DNA of 64,000 bases. Source: Parapedobacter indicus. Its GTDB lineage: Bacteria; Bacteroidota; Bacteroidia; Sphingobacteriales; Sphingobacteriaceae. The position numbers and the translations under genes were made by a program. The DNA lies in assembly GCF_900113765.1 (NCBI RefSeq), contig NZ_FOQO01000004.1, forward strand, positions 310,001 to 374,000, read 5' to 3'. How positions within the stretch are numbered: position 1 is the stretch's first letter; every line of letters starts with the position of its first letter. This document shows, piece after piece, positions 17,251-25,198 of this stretch. The notes under the pieces were generated by a model. That model was not told the origin of the DNA and ran no database searches. It worked only from the letters and a program-made list of their open reading frames with translations.

Positions 17251-17258
17251 TAACTTTG
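17251..17258 (+). promoter_or_regulatory. -7 box TAACTTTG seven bases before a start codon
   Basis: An exact TAnnTTTG box ends 7 nt before the ATG at 17266. No TTG occurs at the right distance upstream; CTTTCG near 17228 is the nearest candidate. The arrangement would give an mRNA with almost no leader. Confidence 0.5.
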
Positions 17259-17265
17259 CCACACG

Positions 17266-17478
17266 ATGTATGTCATGAAGGTCAAGGGCGTGGCTAAAAT
17301 ACCGGACTATGTCCAATTACGTGACGACGCGTTTACGTTACTTGCCTATTTCCGGGTTGACCGTCCCGACAAGTCCCTTGAAAAGTTAGGACTGGGCGAT
17401 CACGCGGAACAGATTATGGAGGTTGTCAGGAAAATGCCTTTCGGACAAATTAAAAAACTAGAAATCACAAATTTATGA
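17266..17478 (+). CDS. Small conserved hypothetical protein upstream of ftsE-like gene
   Basis: This is a 70-residue protein without signal or membrane segment (MKVKGVAKIPDYVQLRDDAF, then LEKLGLGDHAEQIMEVV). The last 4 nt overlap the start of the ATPase gene, so the pair is translationally coupled. Composition and coupling argue for a real gene. I do not recognise a domain with a known function; it may be a small partner or regulator of the ATPase. Confidence 0.7.
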   Translation: MYVMKVKGVAKIPDYVQLRDDAFTLLAYFRVDRPDKSLEKLGLGDHAEQIMEVVRKMPFGQIKKLEITNL

Positions 17479-18155
17479 TCGGTGATACGGTAATTACACT
17501 CAAAAATGTTGACATCTACCAACCTAAGCATTTAGTGTTGTCAAATGTAAATCTCAAAATCGACAAAGGTGAATTTGTGTTTCTCATTGGCCAAACCGGA
17601 AGTGGCAAGAGCAGTCTGTTGAAAATCATCTATGGAGACCTCCACATCGCCAGCGGAGAAGGAATGGTGGCGGATTTCGACCTAAAAAAGCTCAGTGAAC
17701 GTGAAGTTCCTTATTTGAGACGGAAATTAGGTATTGTCTTTCAGGACTTCCACCTGCTTACCGACCGTACCGTGGAAAAAAATCTGGAATTTGCCCTCCG
17801 GGCTACCGGATGGAAAGACAAAGCGCTAATCAACAATCGGATGCTGGATGTCCTCGAAAAAGTGGGACTTCGCTCGAAGCTAAAAAAAATGCCGCATGAA
17901 CTATCGGGAGGTGAGCAACAACGGGTAGTCATTGCCCGTGCGTTATTGAACAATCCCGAAGTCATCCTCGCAGATGAGCCCACGGGAAATCTAGATCCCG
18001 AAACATCCGAGGAAATTGTATTGCTATTAAAAGAAATCAGCCGCTCTGGCACTGCCATTCTCATGGCAACACACGATTACCAAATCATCCGCAACATGCC
18101 TTCAAGAATCGTCAAAACAATTGACGGCGCCTTACAGGACAACGTTACAATATAG
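17475..18155 (+). CDS. FtsE-like ABC transporter ATP-binding protein
   Basis: This is a 226-residue ABC ATPase with Walker A (GQTGSGKSSL), the signature LSGGEQQR and Walker B (VILADEPTGNLDPE). The N-terminus VITLKNVDIYQPKHLVLSNV and overall length fit the FtsE/LolD group. FtsE works with the membrane protein FtsX at the division site, coupling ATP use to cell-wall hydrolases. No ftsX lies next to it; in Bacteroidota the two are often apart, so the FtsE call is likely but not certain. grpE and dnaJ follow on the same strand. Confidence 0.82.
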   Translation: MIGDTVITLKNVDIYQPKHLVLSNVNLKIDKGEFVFLIGQTGSGKSSLLKIIYGDLHIASGEGMVADFDLKKLSEREVPYLRRKLGIVFQDFHLLTDRTVEKNLEFALRATGWKDKALINNRMLDVLEKVGLRSKLKKMPHELSGGEQQRVVIARALLNNPEVILADEPTGNLDPETSEEIVLLLKEISRSGTAILMATHDYQIIRNMPSRIVKTIDGALQDNVTI

Positions 18156-18293
18156 CGCTCCGACAGAATCTGCCACACAACACGCCAATTTGTATGCTTG
18201 GCTGCTAAAAAAACTGACAGGCTGGCGGTCTTTCGGTAATGGCAATGAAATTGCGACGGCAACAGGATGGTTGATTAGGCAATAAGACAACTT

Positions 18294-18881
18294 ATGACAA
18301 AACACAAGAAGAGAAAAAATCAGGATAACAACGATATAATGGAAGAGAATCAATCTACTGCACCGGAAACACAGGCGGCGAACACAACGGCTAAAGTCGA
18401 AAAAAAATCCGAGGCTACCCCGGAAGGACCAACGCCCGAACAGCAACAGGCGGCAGAGTTGGCTGCAGCCAATGACAAGTACCTTCGTTTATATGCAGAA
18501 TTTGACAATTACAAACGCCGGGTAGCAAAAGAACGGATTGAGCTGATGCAAACAGCTGGAAAAGAAATAATTGCAAACCTATTGCCTGTAATTGATGACT
18601 TCGATCGAGCACTAAAGGCCTTCGAAACAGCGACGGAACTTGAGCCGGTGAAAGAAGGCGTATCATTGGTCGGACAAAAACTAAAGAGCATATTAACAAA
18701 TCAAGGCTTGAAGGAAATGGAATCGGTAGGCAAACCTTTCGATGCCGAATTGCAGGAAGCGATCACCAGTATACCCGCCCAAAGCGACGACCTCAAAGGC
18801 ACAGTAATTGACGAAATTGAAAAAGGGTACTTTTTACATGGTAAGGTATTGCGCCATGCGAAAGTTGTTGTTGGCAGTTAA
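18294..18881 (+). CDS. grpE: GrpE nucleotide exchange factor
   Basis: This 195-residue co-chaperone of DnaK has an acidic, polar N-terminus (to about residue 55), the long dimerisation helix (AAANDKYLRLYAEFDNYKRR), and the C-terminal beta domain with NQGLKEMESVGKPFDAELQEA. It releases ADP from DnaK in the cytoplasm. dnaJ starts 12 nt after its stop, giving the usual grpE-dnaJ pair; dnaK itself is elsewhere. No CIRCE-like element is visible upstream. Confidence 0.95.
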   Translation: MTKHKKRKNQDNNDIMEENQSTAPETQAANTTAKVEKKSEATPEGPTPEQQQAAELAAANDKYLRLYAEFDNYKRRVAKERIELMQTAGKEIIANLLPVIDDFDRALKAFETATELEPVKEGVSLVGQKLKSILTNQGLKEMESVGKPFDAELQEAITSIPAQSDDLKGTVIDEIEKGYFLHGKVLRHAKVVVGS

Positions 18882-18893
18882 TCCATAAATCGC

Positions 18894-20042
18894 ATGTCAA
18901 AAAGAGATTATTACGATGTATTGGGTGTTTCGCGCAATGCAGATCAAGCAGAGATAAAATCTGCCTATCGGAAACTGGCAATCAAGTACCACCCCGACAA
19001 AAATCCAAACAACACTGAAGCGGAGGATAAATTCAAGGAGGCCGCTGAGGCTTATGAAATACTTAGCAACCCCGAAAAGCGGCAGCGTTACGATCGATTC
19101 GGCCATTCTGGGGGCGGTGCGGGCGGTTTCGGCGGCGGCGGCATGAATATGGAGGATATATTCAGCCAATTCGGCGATATATTCGGCGGGGGCGGCAGCC
19201 CTTTTGAAAGTTTTTTCGGGGGCGGCGGCCAACGCGGTGGACGGCGGGTAACTAAAGGCTCTAACCTTCGCATCAAGGTGAAGCTTACCCTTCAGGAAAT
19301 CGCCAAGGGATCTGAGAAAAAAATCAAAGTAAACAAACAGGTGGTTTGTACAACCTGCGACGGAAGTGGTGCAAAGGACAAATCATCGTTTCACAATTGC
19401 CGGACATGCGGTGGCACCGGAACGGTCAGAAGGGTAACGAACACCATCCTGGGTCAGATGCAGACAACCAGCACCTGCCCTACCTGCAACGGTGAAGGCG
19501 TGGAAATATCCGCCAAATGCCCGGTTTGCCATGGCGACGGGTTGGTGCGCGGCGAAGAAACCATCAGCATCAACATTCCTGCTGGTGTGAGCGAAGGCAT
19601 GCAGCTGTCTATGAGTGGAAAAGGAAACGCCGCACCACGTGGCGGGGTACCAGGCGACTTGATCATTCTCATCGAAGAGATCCCCCATGAAACACTTAAA
19701 AGAGATGGTACAAATGTCATCTACGACTTATATATTAATTTTGTAGATGCGACGTTGGGCACCAGTGCAGAAATCCCGACCATCGATGGTAAAGCCAAAA
19801 TCAAAATCGAACCGGGTACTCAGGGTGGTAAAATTCTGCGGCTTAAAGGAAAGGGAGTGCCTGAGGTAAATTCATATCATAAAGGCGACCAATTGGTGTA
19901 TGTAAATGTATGGACACCTAAGGCTATATCTTCCGAAGAAAAGGAATTATTAGAACGTCTCCGCACTTCGCCAAACTTCAAACCCCAACCTGGCAAAAAC
20001 GAGAAAACCTTCTTCGAGCGGATAAAAGAATATTTCGAATAG
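18894..20042 (+). CDS. dnaJ: Chaperone DnaJ
   Basis: This 382-residue full-length DnaJ has an N-terminal J domain with the HPD motif (KYHPDKNP), then a Gly/Phe-rich linker (about residues 70-120, many GGGG runs). Four CxxCxGxG zinc repeats follow ([36 protein letters not shown]), then the C-terminal substrate-binding domains. It stimulates DnaK and delivers unfolded clients. Followed by a strong terminator. Confidence 0.97.
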   Translation: MSKRDYYDVLGVSRNADQAEIKSAYRKLAIKYHPDKNPNNTEAEDKFKEAAEAYEILSNPEKRQRYDRFGHSGGGAGGFGGGGMNMEDIFSQFGDIFGGGGSPFESFFGGGGQRGGRRVTKGSNLRIKVKLTLQEIAKGSEKKIKVNKQVVCTTCDGSGAKDKSSFHNCRTCGGTGTVRRVTNTILGQMQTTSTCPTCNGEGVEISAKCPVCHGDGLVRGEETISINIPAGVSEGMQLSMSGKGNAAPRGGVPGDLIILIEEIPHETLKRDGTNVIYDLYINFVDATLGTSAEIPTIDGKAKIKIEPGTQGGKILRLKGKGVPEVNSYHKGDQLVYVNVWTPKAISSEEKELLERLRTSPNFKPQPGKNEKTFFERIKEYFE

Positions 20043-20069
20043 TCCCCTTATCCGTTGAAAACATAATCA

Positions 20070-20105
20070 GCAGAATCCGGAGAAATTATTTCCTCCGGAT
20101 TCTGC
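20070..20105 (+). terminator. Terminator after dnaJ
   Basis: A 13-bp perfect stem (GCAGAATCCGGAG, 20070-20082, with 20093-20105) around a 10-nt loop, followed by ATTTT. Confidence 0.85.
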
Positions 20106-20435
20106 ATTTTAAATATAGCCATTTTTGACACTATTCATCAACTGACAATTAATGTTAAAAAGTCAACTATAAATATCTACCCCGTCATATTGACTTGAAT
20201 CCGTGCATTACCTGAATCGCGTGTTTAATTTTTCTCGAATAAAAGCTTCAAAATTTACATTAATCAAACAAAAAGGTAAATCAAGGGCGATTTATTCTAA
20301 AACAGACATAAGCATGACACACGCTAGACCTAAGGGCTGAATTTTGGCACTGGTATTGCATATTGACTTTTAAAGTCAGATAGTCCAACTGTAGCGGACG
20401 AACTGATAAATGGTTTAATTAAATAAATACAAAAA
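20106..20435 (+). other. Intergenic region upstream of the small barrel protein
   Basis: This 330-nt AT-rich stretch has no convincing ORF. It contains a palindrome TGACTTT-t-AAAGTCA at 20364-20378 and, just after it, GTCC...GGAC arms near 20383-20399. These could be an operator or a 5' UTR hairpin for the following gene. I see no TAnnTTTG box within it. Confidence 0.5.
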
Positions 20436-21020
20436 ATGAAAAAATTATTTTTAACCTTATCTGCTGCTATTGCCGTTACGTTTGCTGCCAATGCACAAAC
20501 GGAAAAAGGAAAGACCATCCTTGGAGGAAATGTTTCTTACGATTATACCAAAGTGAAAGATGATGACGGAAGCCTTCAAGGTTTTTCTGTTTTACCTAGC
20601 GTCGGTGTTTTTGTTAGCGACAATTTAGCCGTCGGCTTAGGGTTTGGTTACACTTGGAACCAAGAAGATGATGGAACTGATAAAACTAAGGTTGGTGAGT
20701 TTTCAGCAGCGCCGTATGCTAGGCTTTATAAAGGCGACGGCAATTTCAAGTTTTTTGGCCAGCTTTCTGTACCAATGGGTTGGGGAACTTCTAAAGAAAA
20801 TGATACCAAATTAGGAAATACGGAACGTTATGGTGCTGAATTGTCACCCGGTTTTGCTTACTTTCCGACCAGCAAAATTGGTATCGAATTTTCAGTTAGA
20901 GGCTTGTATTACCAAAACACTTCATTGAAACTAGAAGGAGGCGAGAAAGTTTCTACAAATTCATTCGGTTTGAATGCTAATTCATTAGCACCACGCATAG
21001 GTATTCAATTTTATTTCTAA
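20436..21020 (+). CDS. Small outer-membrane beta-barrel protein
   Basis: This 194-residue protein has a signal peptide ending at ANAQ, followed by alternating beta strands and a final aromatic-ended strand (RIGIQFYF), as expected for an OmpW/OmpX-size barrel (outer membrane beta-barrel family). GKTILGGNVSYDYTK and VFVSDNLAVGLGFGYTW recur in its paralogue at 58571. Function unknown; such proteins are often surface or envelope-stress proteins. A strong terminator follows. Confidence 0.82.
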   Translation: MKKLFLTLSAAIAVTFAANAQTEKGKTILGGNVSYDYTKVKDDDGSLQGFSVLPSVGVFVSDNLAVGLGFGYTWNQEDDGTDKTKVGEFSAAPYARLYKGDGNFKFFGQLSVPMGWGTSKENDTKLGNTERYGAELSPGFAYFPTSKIGIEFSVRGLYYQNTSLKLEGGEKVSTNSFGLNANSLAPRIGIQFYF

Positions 21021-21034
21021 AAAGAGTTAATCTG

Positions 21035-21070
21035 AAAAAACCGCTTTGGTGTTTACCAAAGCGGTTTTTT
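21035..21070 (+). terminator. Terminator after the small barrel gene
   Basis: A 16-bp stem (A-run plus CCGCTTTGGT against ACCAAAGCGG plus T-run) with a GTTT loop; the 3' arm continues into eight T. Confidence 0.93.
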
Positions 21071-21104
21071 TTATTTCCTAACTTACTACACACTACAATT
21101 CTCC

Positions 21105-21173
21105 TAAAAACGAAAGGTTTCCAAACGGGGAGAATGGAAACCTTTACTAACCAATTATAAACCTAAATTATGA
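21105..21173 (-). ncRNA. Candidate small RNA downstream of nuoD
   Basis: On the minus strand a well-formed promoter (see 21179-21210) would start RNA near 21173. About 28 nt later comes a hairpin with 11-bp perfect arms (AAAGGTTTCCA at 21113-21123 in plus orientation, TGGAAACCTTT at 21135-21145) and an 11-nt loop, followed by CGTTTTTAGG. This is a complete start-to-terminator unit of roughly 65-70 nt with no reading frame. The plus strand of the same piece instead resembles an outer-membrane-gene leader (TTTACTAACCAATTATAAAC then ATG), so a relict leader is the alternative. No match to a named RNA family is claimed. Confidence 0.45.
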
Positions 21174-21178
21174 TGCCG

Positions 21179-21210
21179 CAAAGGTATGCATCATTTATTA
21201 CAAATCAAAA
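21179..21210 (-). promoter_or_regulatory. Strong Bacteroidota promoter beyond nuoD
   Basis: Minus strand TTTTG (21210-21206), then a 19-nt spacer, then TACCTTTG (21186-21179): both boxes match the consensus. The start of the -33 box is only 10 bases from the nuoD stop, and no coding gene follows on this strand before the convergent barrel gene. Confidence 0.7.
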
Positions 21211-21219
21211 TTTATTTTC

Positions 21220-22419
21220 TTAACGATCAACCTCACCTAATACGATATCAATTGATCCCAAAATCGCAACCAAGTCTGCTATTAATATCCCTTTTACCAA
21301 TTCAGGTAATACGGATAGGTTATTAAAACTTGGCCCCCTCGCTTTCACCCGCTTCGGAATATCACTTTTCTCTTGCGTCACAAAATAAAATCCGAGTTCA
21401 CCTTTAGGGTTCTCGGCCCTTACATAGTAATCCTGCGATTTTAAATTCACCTTTTTTGGCACCAATGCACGGGGATCGAAATCCACCGTTCGTTTTAATT
21501 CCTTGGTCAACCGTGCAAGACATTGTTCAATAATCCTTACGGACTCCCTAATTTCATCGACGCGAACCTTAAAGCGGTCCCAGCAATCGCCAGGACTCCC
21601 CTGCTCGCCTTTACCTATGGGAATATCAAACTCAATCTCCGGATAAACGGAATAATTATCCGTCCGTCTTAAATCCCACCTAATGCCCGATGCGCGGAGC
21701 ATTGGACCGGAACAGCCATAATTAATCGCCACATCAGCAGGCAATATTCCAATATTTGCCGTACGCGAAATAAAGATTTGATTCCCGGTAAGAAGCTCAT
21801 CCAATTCGACCAGCTTCGGTTTGAAATAATTTATAAATTCAGCACAGCGGGATTCAAAATCTACCGGCAGGTCATAAAACAGCCCCCCAACCCAAATGTA
21901 ATTATACAGCATCCGTGAACCGGATGCCCACTCCAGCATATTCATAATATGTTCCCGATCCCGGAAACACCACATAAAAGGTGTAAATGCACCGATATCG
22001 ATACCATACGTACCTATGGCTATCAAATGAGAGGCAATACGATTTAACTCGCACACCAATACGCGGATGTATTCAACCCGCTTGGGAATCTGATGATCGA
22101 TGCCCAACATGCGCTCAACACCCATTACAAACGCGTGACTGTTGTTCATCGAAGCCAGATAGTCCATCCGATCGGTAAACGGAATGGTTTTTCCATAGTT
22201 CATGGATTCAGCATGTTTTTCAAAGCAACGGTGCAGATAACCGATATGTGGAATCACCTCTTTTACCAATTCGCCATCGGTAATTAATTGCAACCTGAGC
22301 ACTCCATGGGTGGATGGGTGCTGAGGCCCCATATTAATAACCATTTCCTCGGCGCTTATGGCAGTTAACCGCTCCTCATAGGCTCGCTGTGCCTGTTGAT
22401 AGGTTTTATCTATTACCAT
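21220..22419 (-). CDS. nuoD: NADH-quinone oxidoreductase subunit D
   Basis: This is the 399-residue 49-kDa-type subunit of complex I, part of the quinone-binding peripheral arm. It has [16 protein letters not shown] near the N-terminus, [13 protein letters not shown], and the C-terminal [23 protein letters not shown], all family hallmarks. It is separate from NuoC, unlike the fused NuoCD of enterobacteria. nuoC lies 7 nt upstream on the same strand. The rest of the nuo genes are not in the window, although they usually flank it. Confidence 0.96.
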   Translation of the reverse strand: MVIDKTYQQAQRAYEERLTAISAEEMVINMGPQHPSTHGVLRLQLITDGELVKEVIPHIGYLHRCFEKHAESMNYGKTIPFTDRMDYLASMNNSHAFVMGVERMLGIDHQIPKRVEYIRVLVCELNRIASHLIAIGTYGIDIGAFTPFMWCFRDREHIMNMLEWASGSRMLYNYIWVGGLFYDLPVDFESRCAEFINYFKPKLVELDELLTGNQIFISRTANIGILPADVAINYGCSGPMLRASGIRWDLRRTDNYSVYPEIEFDIPIGKGEQGSPGDCWDRFKVRVDEIRESVRIIEQCLARLTKELKRTVDFDPRALVPKKVNLKSQDYYVRAENPKGELGFYFVTQEKSDIPKRVKARGPSFNNLSVLPELVKGILIADLVAILGSIDIVLGEVDR

Positions 22420-22426
22420 TACTTAT

Positions 22427-22927
22427 CTACTTAATCGGAATACCATGGTACATTTCGGCATCTTCATAGTCCTTTCGCAGCGGATATCCTTCCCAGTCTT
22501 CTGGCAGTAAGATCCGCCGCAAATCCGGGTGTCCTTCAAAATAGATCCCCATCAGATCAAATGCTTCCCGCTCATGCCAGTCAGCTGTCCGCCACACCGA
22601 GCTCACACTGGGCACGGAAGGCAAATTGTCCAGCCGCCGGTCGTTCGGCACGATCACCTTAAGTGTAAGTTGATAATTATACGGAATGGACGCCAAATGA
22701 TAAACGACAGTGAAGGTACCTGCCGGCACACCATCATCGACTGCACTGATGCAGGAAAGAAAATCAAAATAGGTATCCACATGGTCGCGGAGAAACAAAC
22801 ACACTTGTCGTAATAGCAATGATTCGACTACCAATGCAGGTTGCAAGCCCGACGATTCAATAGTGGCTGCTTCGTCCCCGAATTGTGCCGCCAGAAGTGT
22901 TTTCACACGTATGATCAGTTCTTCCAT
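22427..22927 (-). CDS. nuoC: NADH-quinone oxidoreductase subunit C
   Basis: This is the 166-residue 30-kDa-type complex I subunit. Signature: WHEREAFDLMGIYFEGHPDLRRILLPEDWEGYPLRKDY. It pairs with NuoD in the peripheral arm. It lies between pdxH (stop 19 nt upstream) and nuoD on one strand, so a pdxH-nuoC-nuoD transcript is likely. No nuoB or nuoA precedes it. Confidence 0.95.
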   Translation of the reverse strand: MEELIIRVKTLLAAQFGDEAATIESSGLQPALVVESLLLRQVCLFLRDHVDTYFDFLSCISAVDDGVPAGTFTVVYHLASIPYNYQLTLKVIVPNDRRLDNLPSVPSVSSVWRTADWHEREAFDLMGIYFEGHPDLRRILLPEDWEGYPLRKDYEDAEMYHGIPIK

Positions 22928-22946
22928 CTTTGTATAGGGTTAAGGA

Positions 22947-23597
22947 TTAAGGGGCCAACCGGGTTATTCCCCACTCGTTATCCTGCTTCTTGTAGCGCAA
23001 CCGATCATGCAGCCTGCCACTCCGACCCTGCCAGAACTCCACTTCGTGCGGAACAAGCCAGTATCCTCCCCAATGAGCGGGTCTGGGTAGTGAATCCAAA
23101 TTCTTATATTGTTCTTCTAAGGTGCTCAAAGCAACATCAAGTACATTTCGATCGGCGATCTCTTGGCTTTGTGGAGAAACGATAGCACCGAGTTGGCTAC
23201 CTTTCGGTCTGGATACAAAATATGCATCAGACAGTTCCGGCGACATTTTCACTACGCGCCCCACCACACGGACTTGCCGCTGAAGTTCGGGCCAGAAAAA
23301 TAAGATCGCTGCATGGGGATTTCCCGCCAGCTCAAGACCTTTCCGGCTTTGGTAATTCGTGAAAAAACCAAATCCAGATTCGCCCACATGTTTTAACAGT
23401 ACAATCCTTGAAGACGGACATCCTGAAGCGGATACAGTAGACAACGTCATGGCATTGGGTTCCATAACCTGCTTTTCAATCGCATCACCGAACCACGCCT
23501 GGAATTGCTTAATCGGGTCCTCAACTACCTCTTCTTCGTGCAGTTGCCCCATTTTATATTCCGTACGGATGTCCGTGATATCGGTCTTGTTCAACAT
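22947..23597 (-). CDS. pdxH: Pyridoxamine 5'-phosphate oxidase
   Basis: This 216-residue FMN enzyme oxidises pyridoxamine/pyridoxine phosphate to pyridoxal phosphate, the last step of B6 salvage. Segments TLSTVSASGCPSSRIVLLKH, FFTNYQSRKGLEL and the C-terminal RLHDRLRYKKQDNEWGITRLAP match PdxH throughout, including the basic substrate-binding C-terminus. A TATGTTTG -7 box lies at 23624-23631 on the minus strand, with no good -33. Followed closely by nuoC. Confidence 0.95.
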   Translation of the reverse strand: MLNKTDITDIRTEYKMGQLHEEEVVEDPIKQFQAWFGDAIEKQVMEPNAMTLSTVSASGCPSSRIVLLKHVGESGFGFFTNYQSRKGLELAGNPHAAILFFWPELQRQVRVVGRVVKMSPELSDAYFVSRPKGSQLGAIVSPQSQEIADRNVLDVALSTLEEQYKNLDSLPRPAHWGGYWLVPHEVEFWQGRSGRLHDRLRYKKQDNEWGITRLAP

Positions 23598-23623
23598 CTT
23601 TTCGTATGTTTCTTAACGATGTA

Positions 23624-23631
23624 CAAACATA
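23624..23631 (-). promoter_or_regulatory. -7 box for the pdxH-nuoCD transcript
   Basis: TATGTTTG on the minus strand, 26 nt before the pdxH start. No TTG is correctly spaced upstream. Confidence 0.45.
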
Positions 23632-23651
23632 CGAAAAACTGGAAGTATATG

Positions 23652-24464
23652 CTACTTCTTATAATAACCCATCGCTTCGGGAATCAGCTTTTGGATATTG
23701 CTGATGCGACGTGCATCGCTTGGGTGCGTGCTCAGGAATTCGGGCGGCGCACCTCCTCCCTGTGATTGTTTTGCCTGCGCCATGCGCTCCCAAAATCCAA
23801 CCGCTTCATTCGGGTTATATCCAGCCATTGCCATAAAGACTAACCCCAGCCTGTCTGCCTCACTCTCCTGATTGCGCGAATAGCTCAGTAAGGCAAGCTG
23901 TCCGCCCAAACCGTAGGCGGTGTTAAGTACCGCTCTCGTGGTATTTGACTTCTCTGCTGTAGCTACATCAACCGCCACGCCTCCCGCCTGCGCAATAATC
24001 GATTGTGACATGCGTTCGGCCGAATGCTTGGCTATCGCATGTGCCACTTCATGCCCCATTACGGTTGCCAGACCTGCTTCATTTTTTGTAATCGGCAAAA
24101 TACCTGTATACACAGCAACCTTACCTCCCGGCATGCACCAAGCATTGATTTGGTCTTCTTGAATCAGGTTAAACTCCCAGTTAAAATCATATTGATCGCC
24201 ATACCCATTTTCCTGCAAAAATCGGGTTACGGCCCCGGCAATGTTTTTACCAACCCGCTGCACCAGTTGGGCATTGGAATTGCCTTTGATTACTTTCGTC
24301 TTGGAGTCGCTAAGCAAATCCTGGTAGACAAGCGCTGCCTGCTGCTGGATTTCCGCTTCATTTACCAAGCTCAGTTGCCGCCGACCGGTGAGTGGCACCG
24401 TTGCACAAGACACAACGATTCCAAAAATCAGCAGCCAGCAGGTACGTTTTACCATTGCTTTCAT
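23652..24464 (-). CDS. M48-family metallopeptidase lipoprotein (LoiP/BepA-like)
   Basis: This 270-residue envelope protease has a lipobox (IVVSC, Cys20) that predicts a lipid anchor. The zinc motif HEVAH lies in ATVMGHEVAHAIAKHSAE, with a downstream ESEADRLGLVFMAMAGYNP that supplies the third ligand Glu. ProbablE partners are outer-membrane assembly or quality control factors, as known for BepA and LoiP. No TPR domain is attached. Likely monocistronic. Confidence 0.9.
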   Translation of the reverse strand: MKAMVKRTCWLLIFGIVVSCATVPLTGRRQLSLVNEAEIQQQAALVYQDLLSDSKTKVIKGNSNAQLVQRVGKNIAGAVTRFLQENGYGDQYDFNWEFNLIQEDQINAWCMPGGKVAVYTGILPITKNEAGLATVMGHEVAHAIAKHSAERMSQSIIAQAGGVAVDVATAEKSNTTRAVLNTAYGLGGQLALLSYSRNQESEADRLGLVFMAMAGYNPNEAVGFWERMAQAKQSQGGGAPPEFLSTHPSDARRISNIQKLIPEAMGYYKK

Positions 24465-24538
24465 TACAGTACAAATTAATTACATGGATTGACAACTATT
24501 CGGTGGAAATTAAAGCAATATACATGCCGAATTTCACT

Positions 24539-25198
24539 TCAGGTCTTTGCCCGTTTTCTAAACAAATATACCTTGGATTCTTTTCCCTTCAACAATCGTT
24601 CGATATTCTTTTGATGTGTGATCAATATCAACACACAGATACACATCCCATAAAGCAGCACAGATTTTACGGATGTATGGAACATAAAGACAATACTAAA
24701 AGGAAATGCAAACCCGGCACTGATCGAACTCAAAGATACATAGTGGGTAAGCAGTAATACCACAATAAATACCGAAACGCATACCAATGCGGCCTGAAAA
24801 TGCACCGCCAATATCATCCCGAAAAGCGTAGCAACCCCTTTCCCTCCTCTGAAACCGGCAAAAATAGGAAATAGATGGCCAACCACAGCGATTACGCCTA
24901 AGGCCAATTGAAAATTAACAAATTGTGCCGCTGCCTGGGGGCCGGTAACCGATGGGCCAATAAAATAAGCCAAGTTAGTTGCCGTCCACCCTTTCAGAAT
25001 ATCAATCAGCATCACTGCCACGCCAGCCCTAGTTCCCAACACCCGAAATGTGTTGGTTGCTCCGGCATTTCCGCTCCCATATTCCCTGACATCAACCCCA
25101 TAAAAAGACTGCCCCAACCATACAGCTGTGGGTATGGAACCAAACAAATAAGCCAGTATGACTGCGCCGACTAAATAACCCGATATCATGAATCGCAA
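24539..25198 (-). CDS. plsY: Acyl-phosphate glycerol-3-phosphate acyltransferase
   Basis: This 219-residue integral membrane enzyme makes lysophosphatidate from acyl-phosphate, the first step of phospholipid synthesis. The three conserved loops are present: YLFGSIPTAVWLG, EYGSGNAGATNTFRVLG and FRGGKGVATLFG. The C-terminus has a basic tail. The start (25198 or 25189) overlaps the end of nadC, so the two are translationally coupled. Confidence 0.93.
   Translation of the reverse strand: MRFMISGYLVGAVILAYLFGSIPTAVWLGQSFYGVDVREYGSGNAGATNTFRVLGTRAGVAVMLIDILKGWTATNLAYFIGPSVTGPQAAAQFVNFQLALGVIAVVGHLFPIFAGFRGGKGVATLFGMILAVHFQAALVCVSVFIVVLLLTHYVSLSSISAGFAFPFSIVFMFHTSVKSVLLYGMCICVLILITHQKNIERLLKGKESKVYLFRKRAKT

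Noticed and set aside
21113-21186. SusC-type leader on the plus strand (TTTACTAACCAATTATAAAC then ATG)
   Set aside because: The ATG opens no sizeable gene before a stop at about 21222, and no barrel or SusC-like gene follows. The minus-strand promoter-terminator reading explains more of the sequence.
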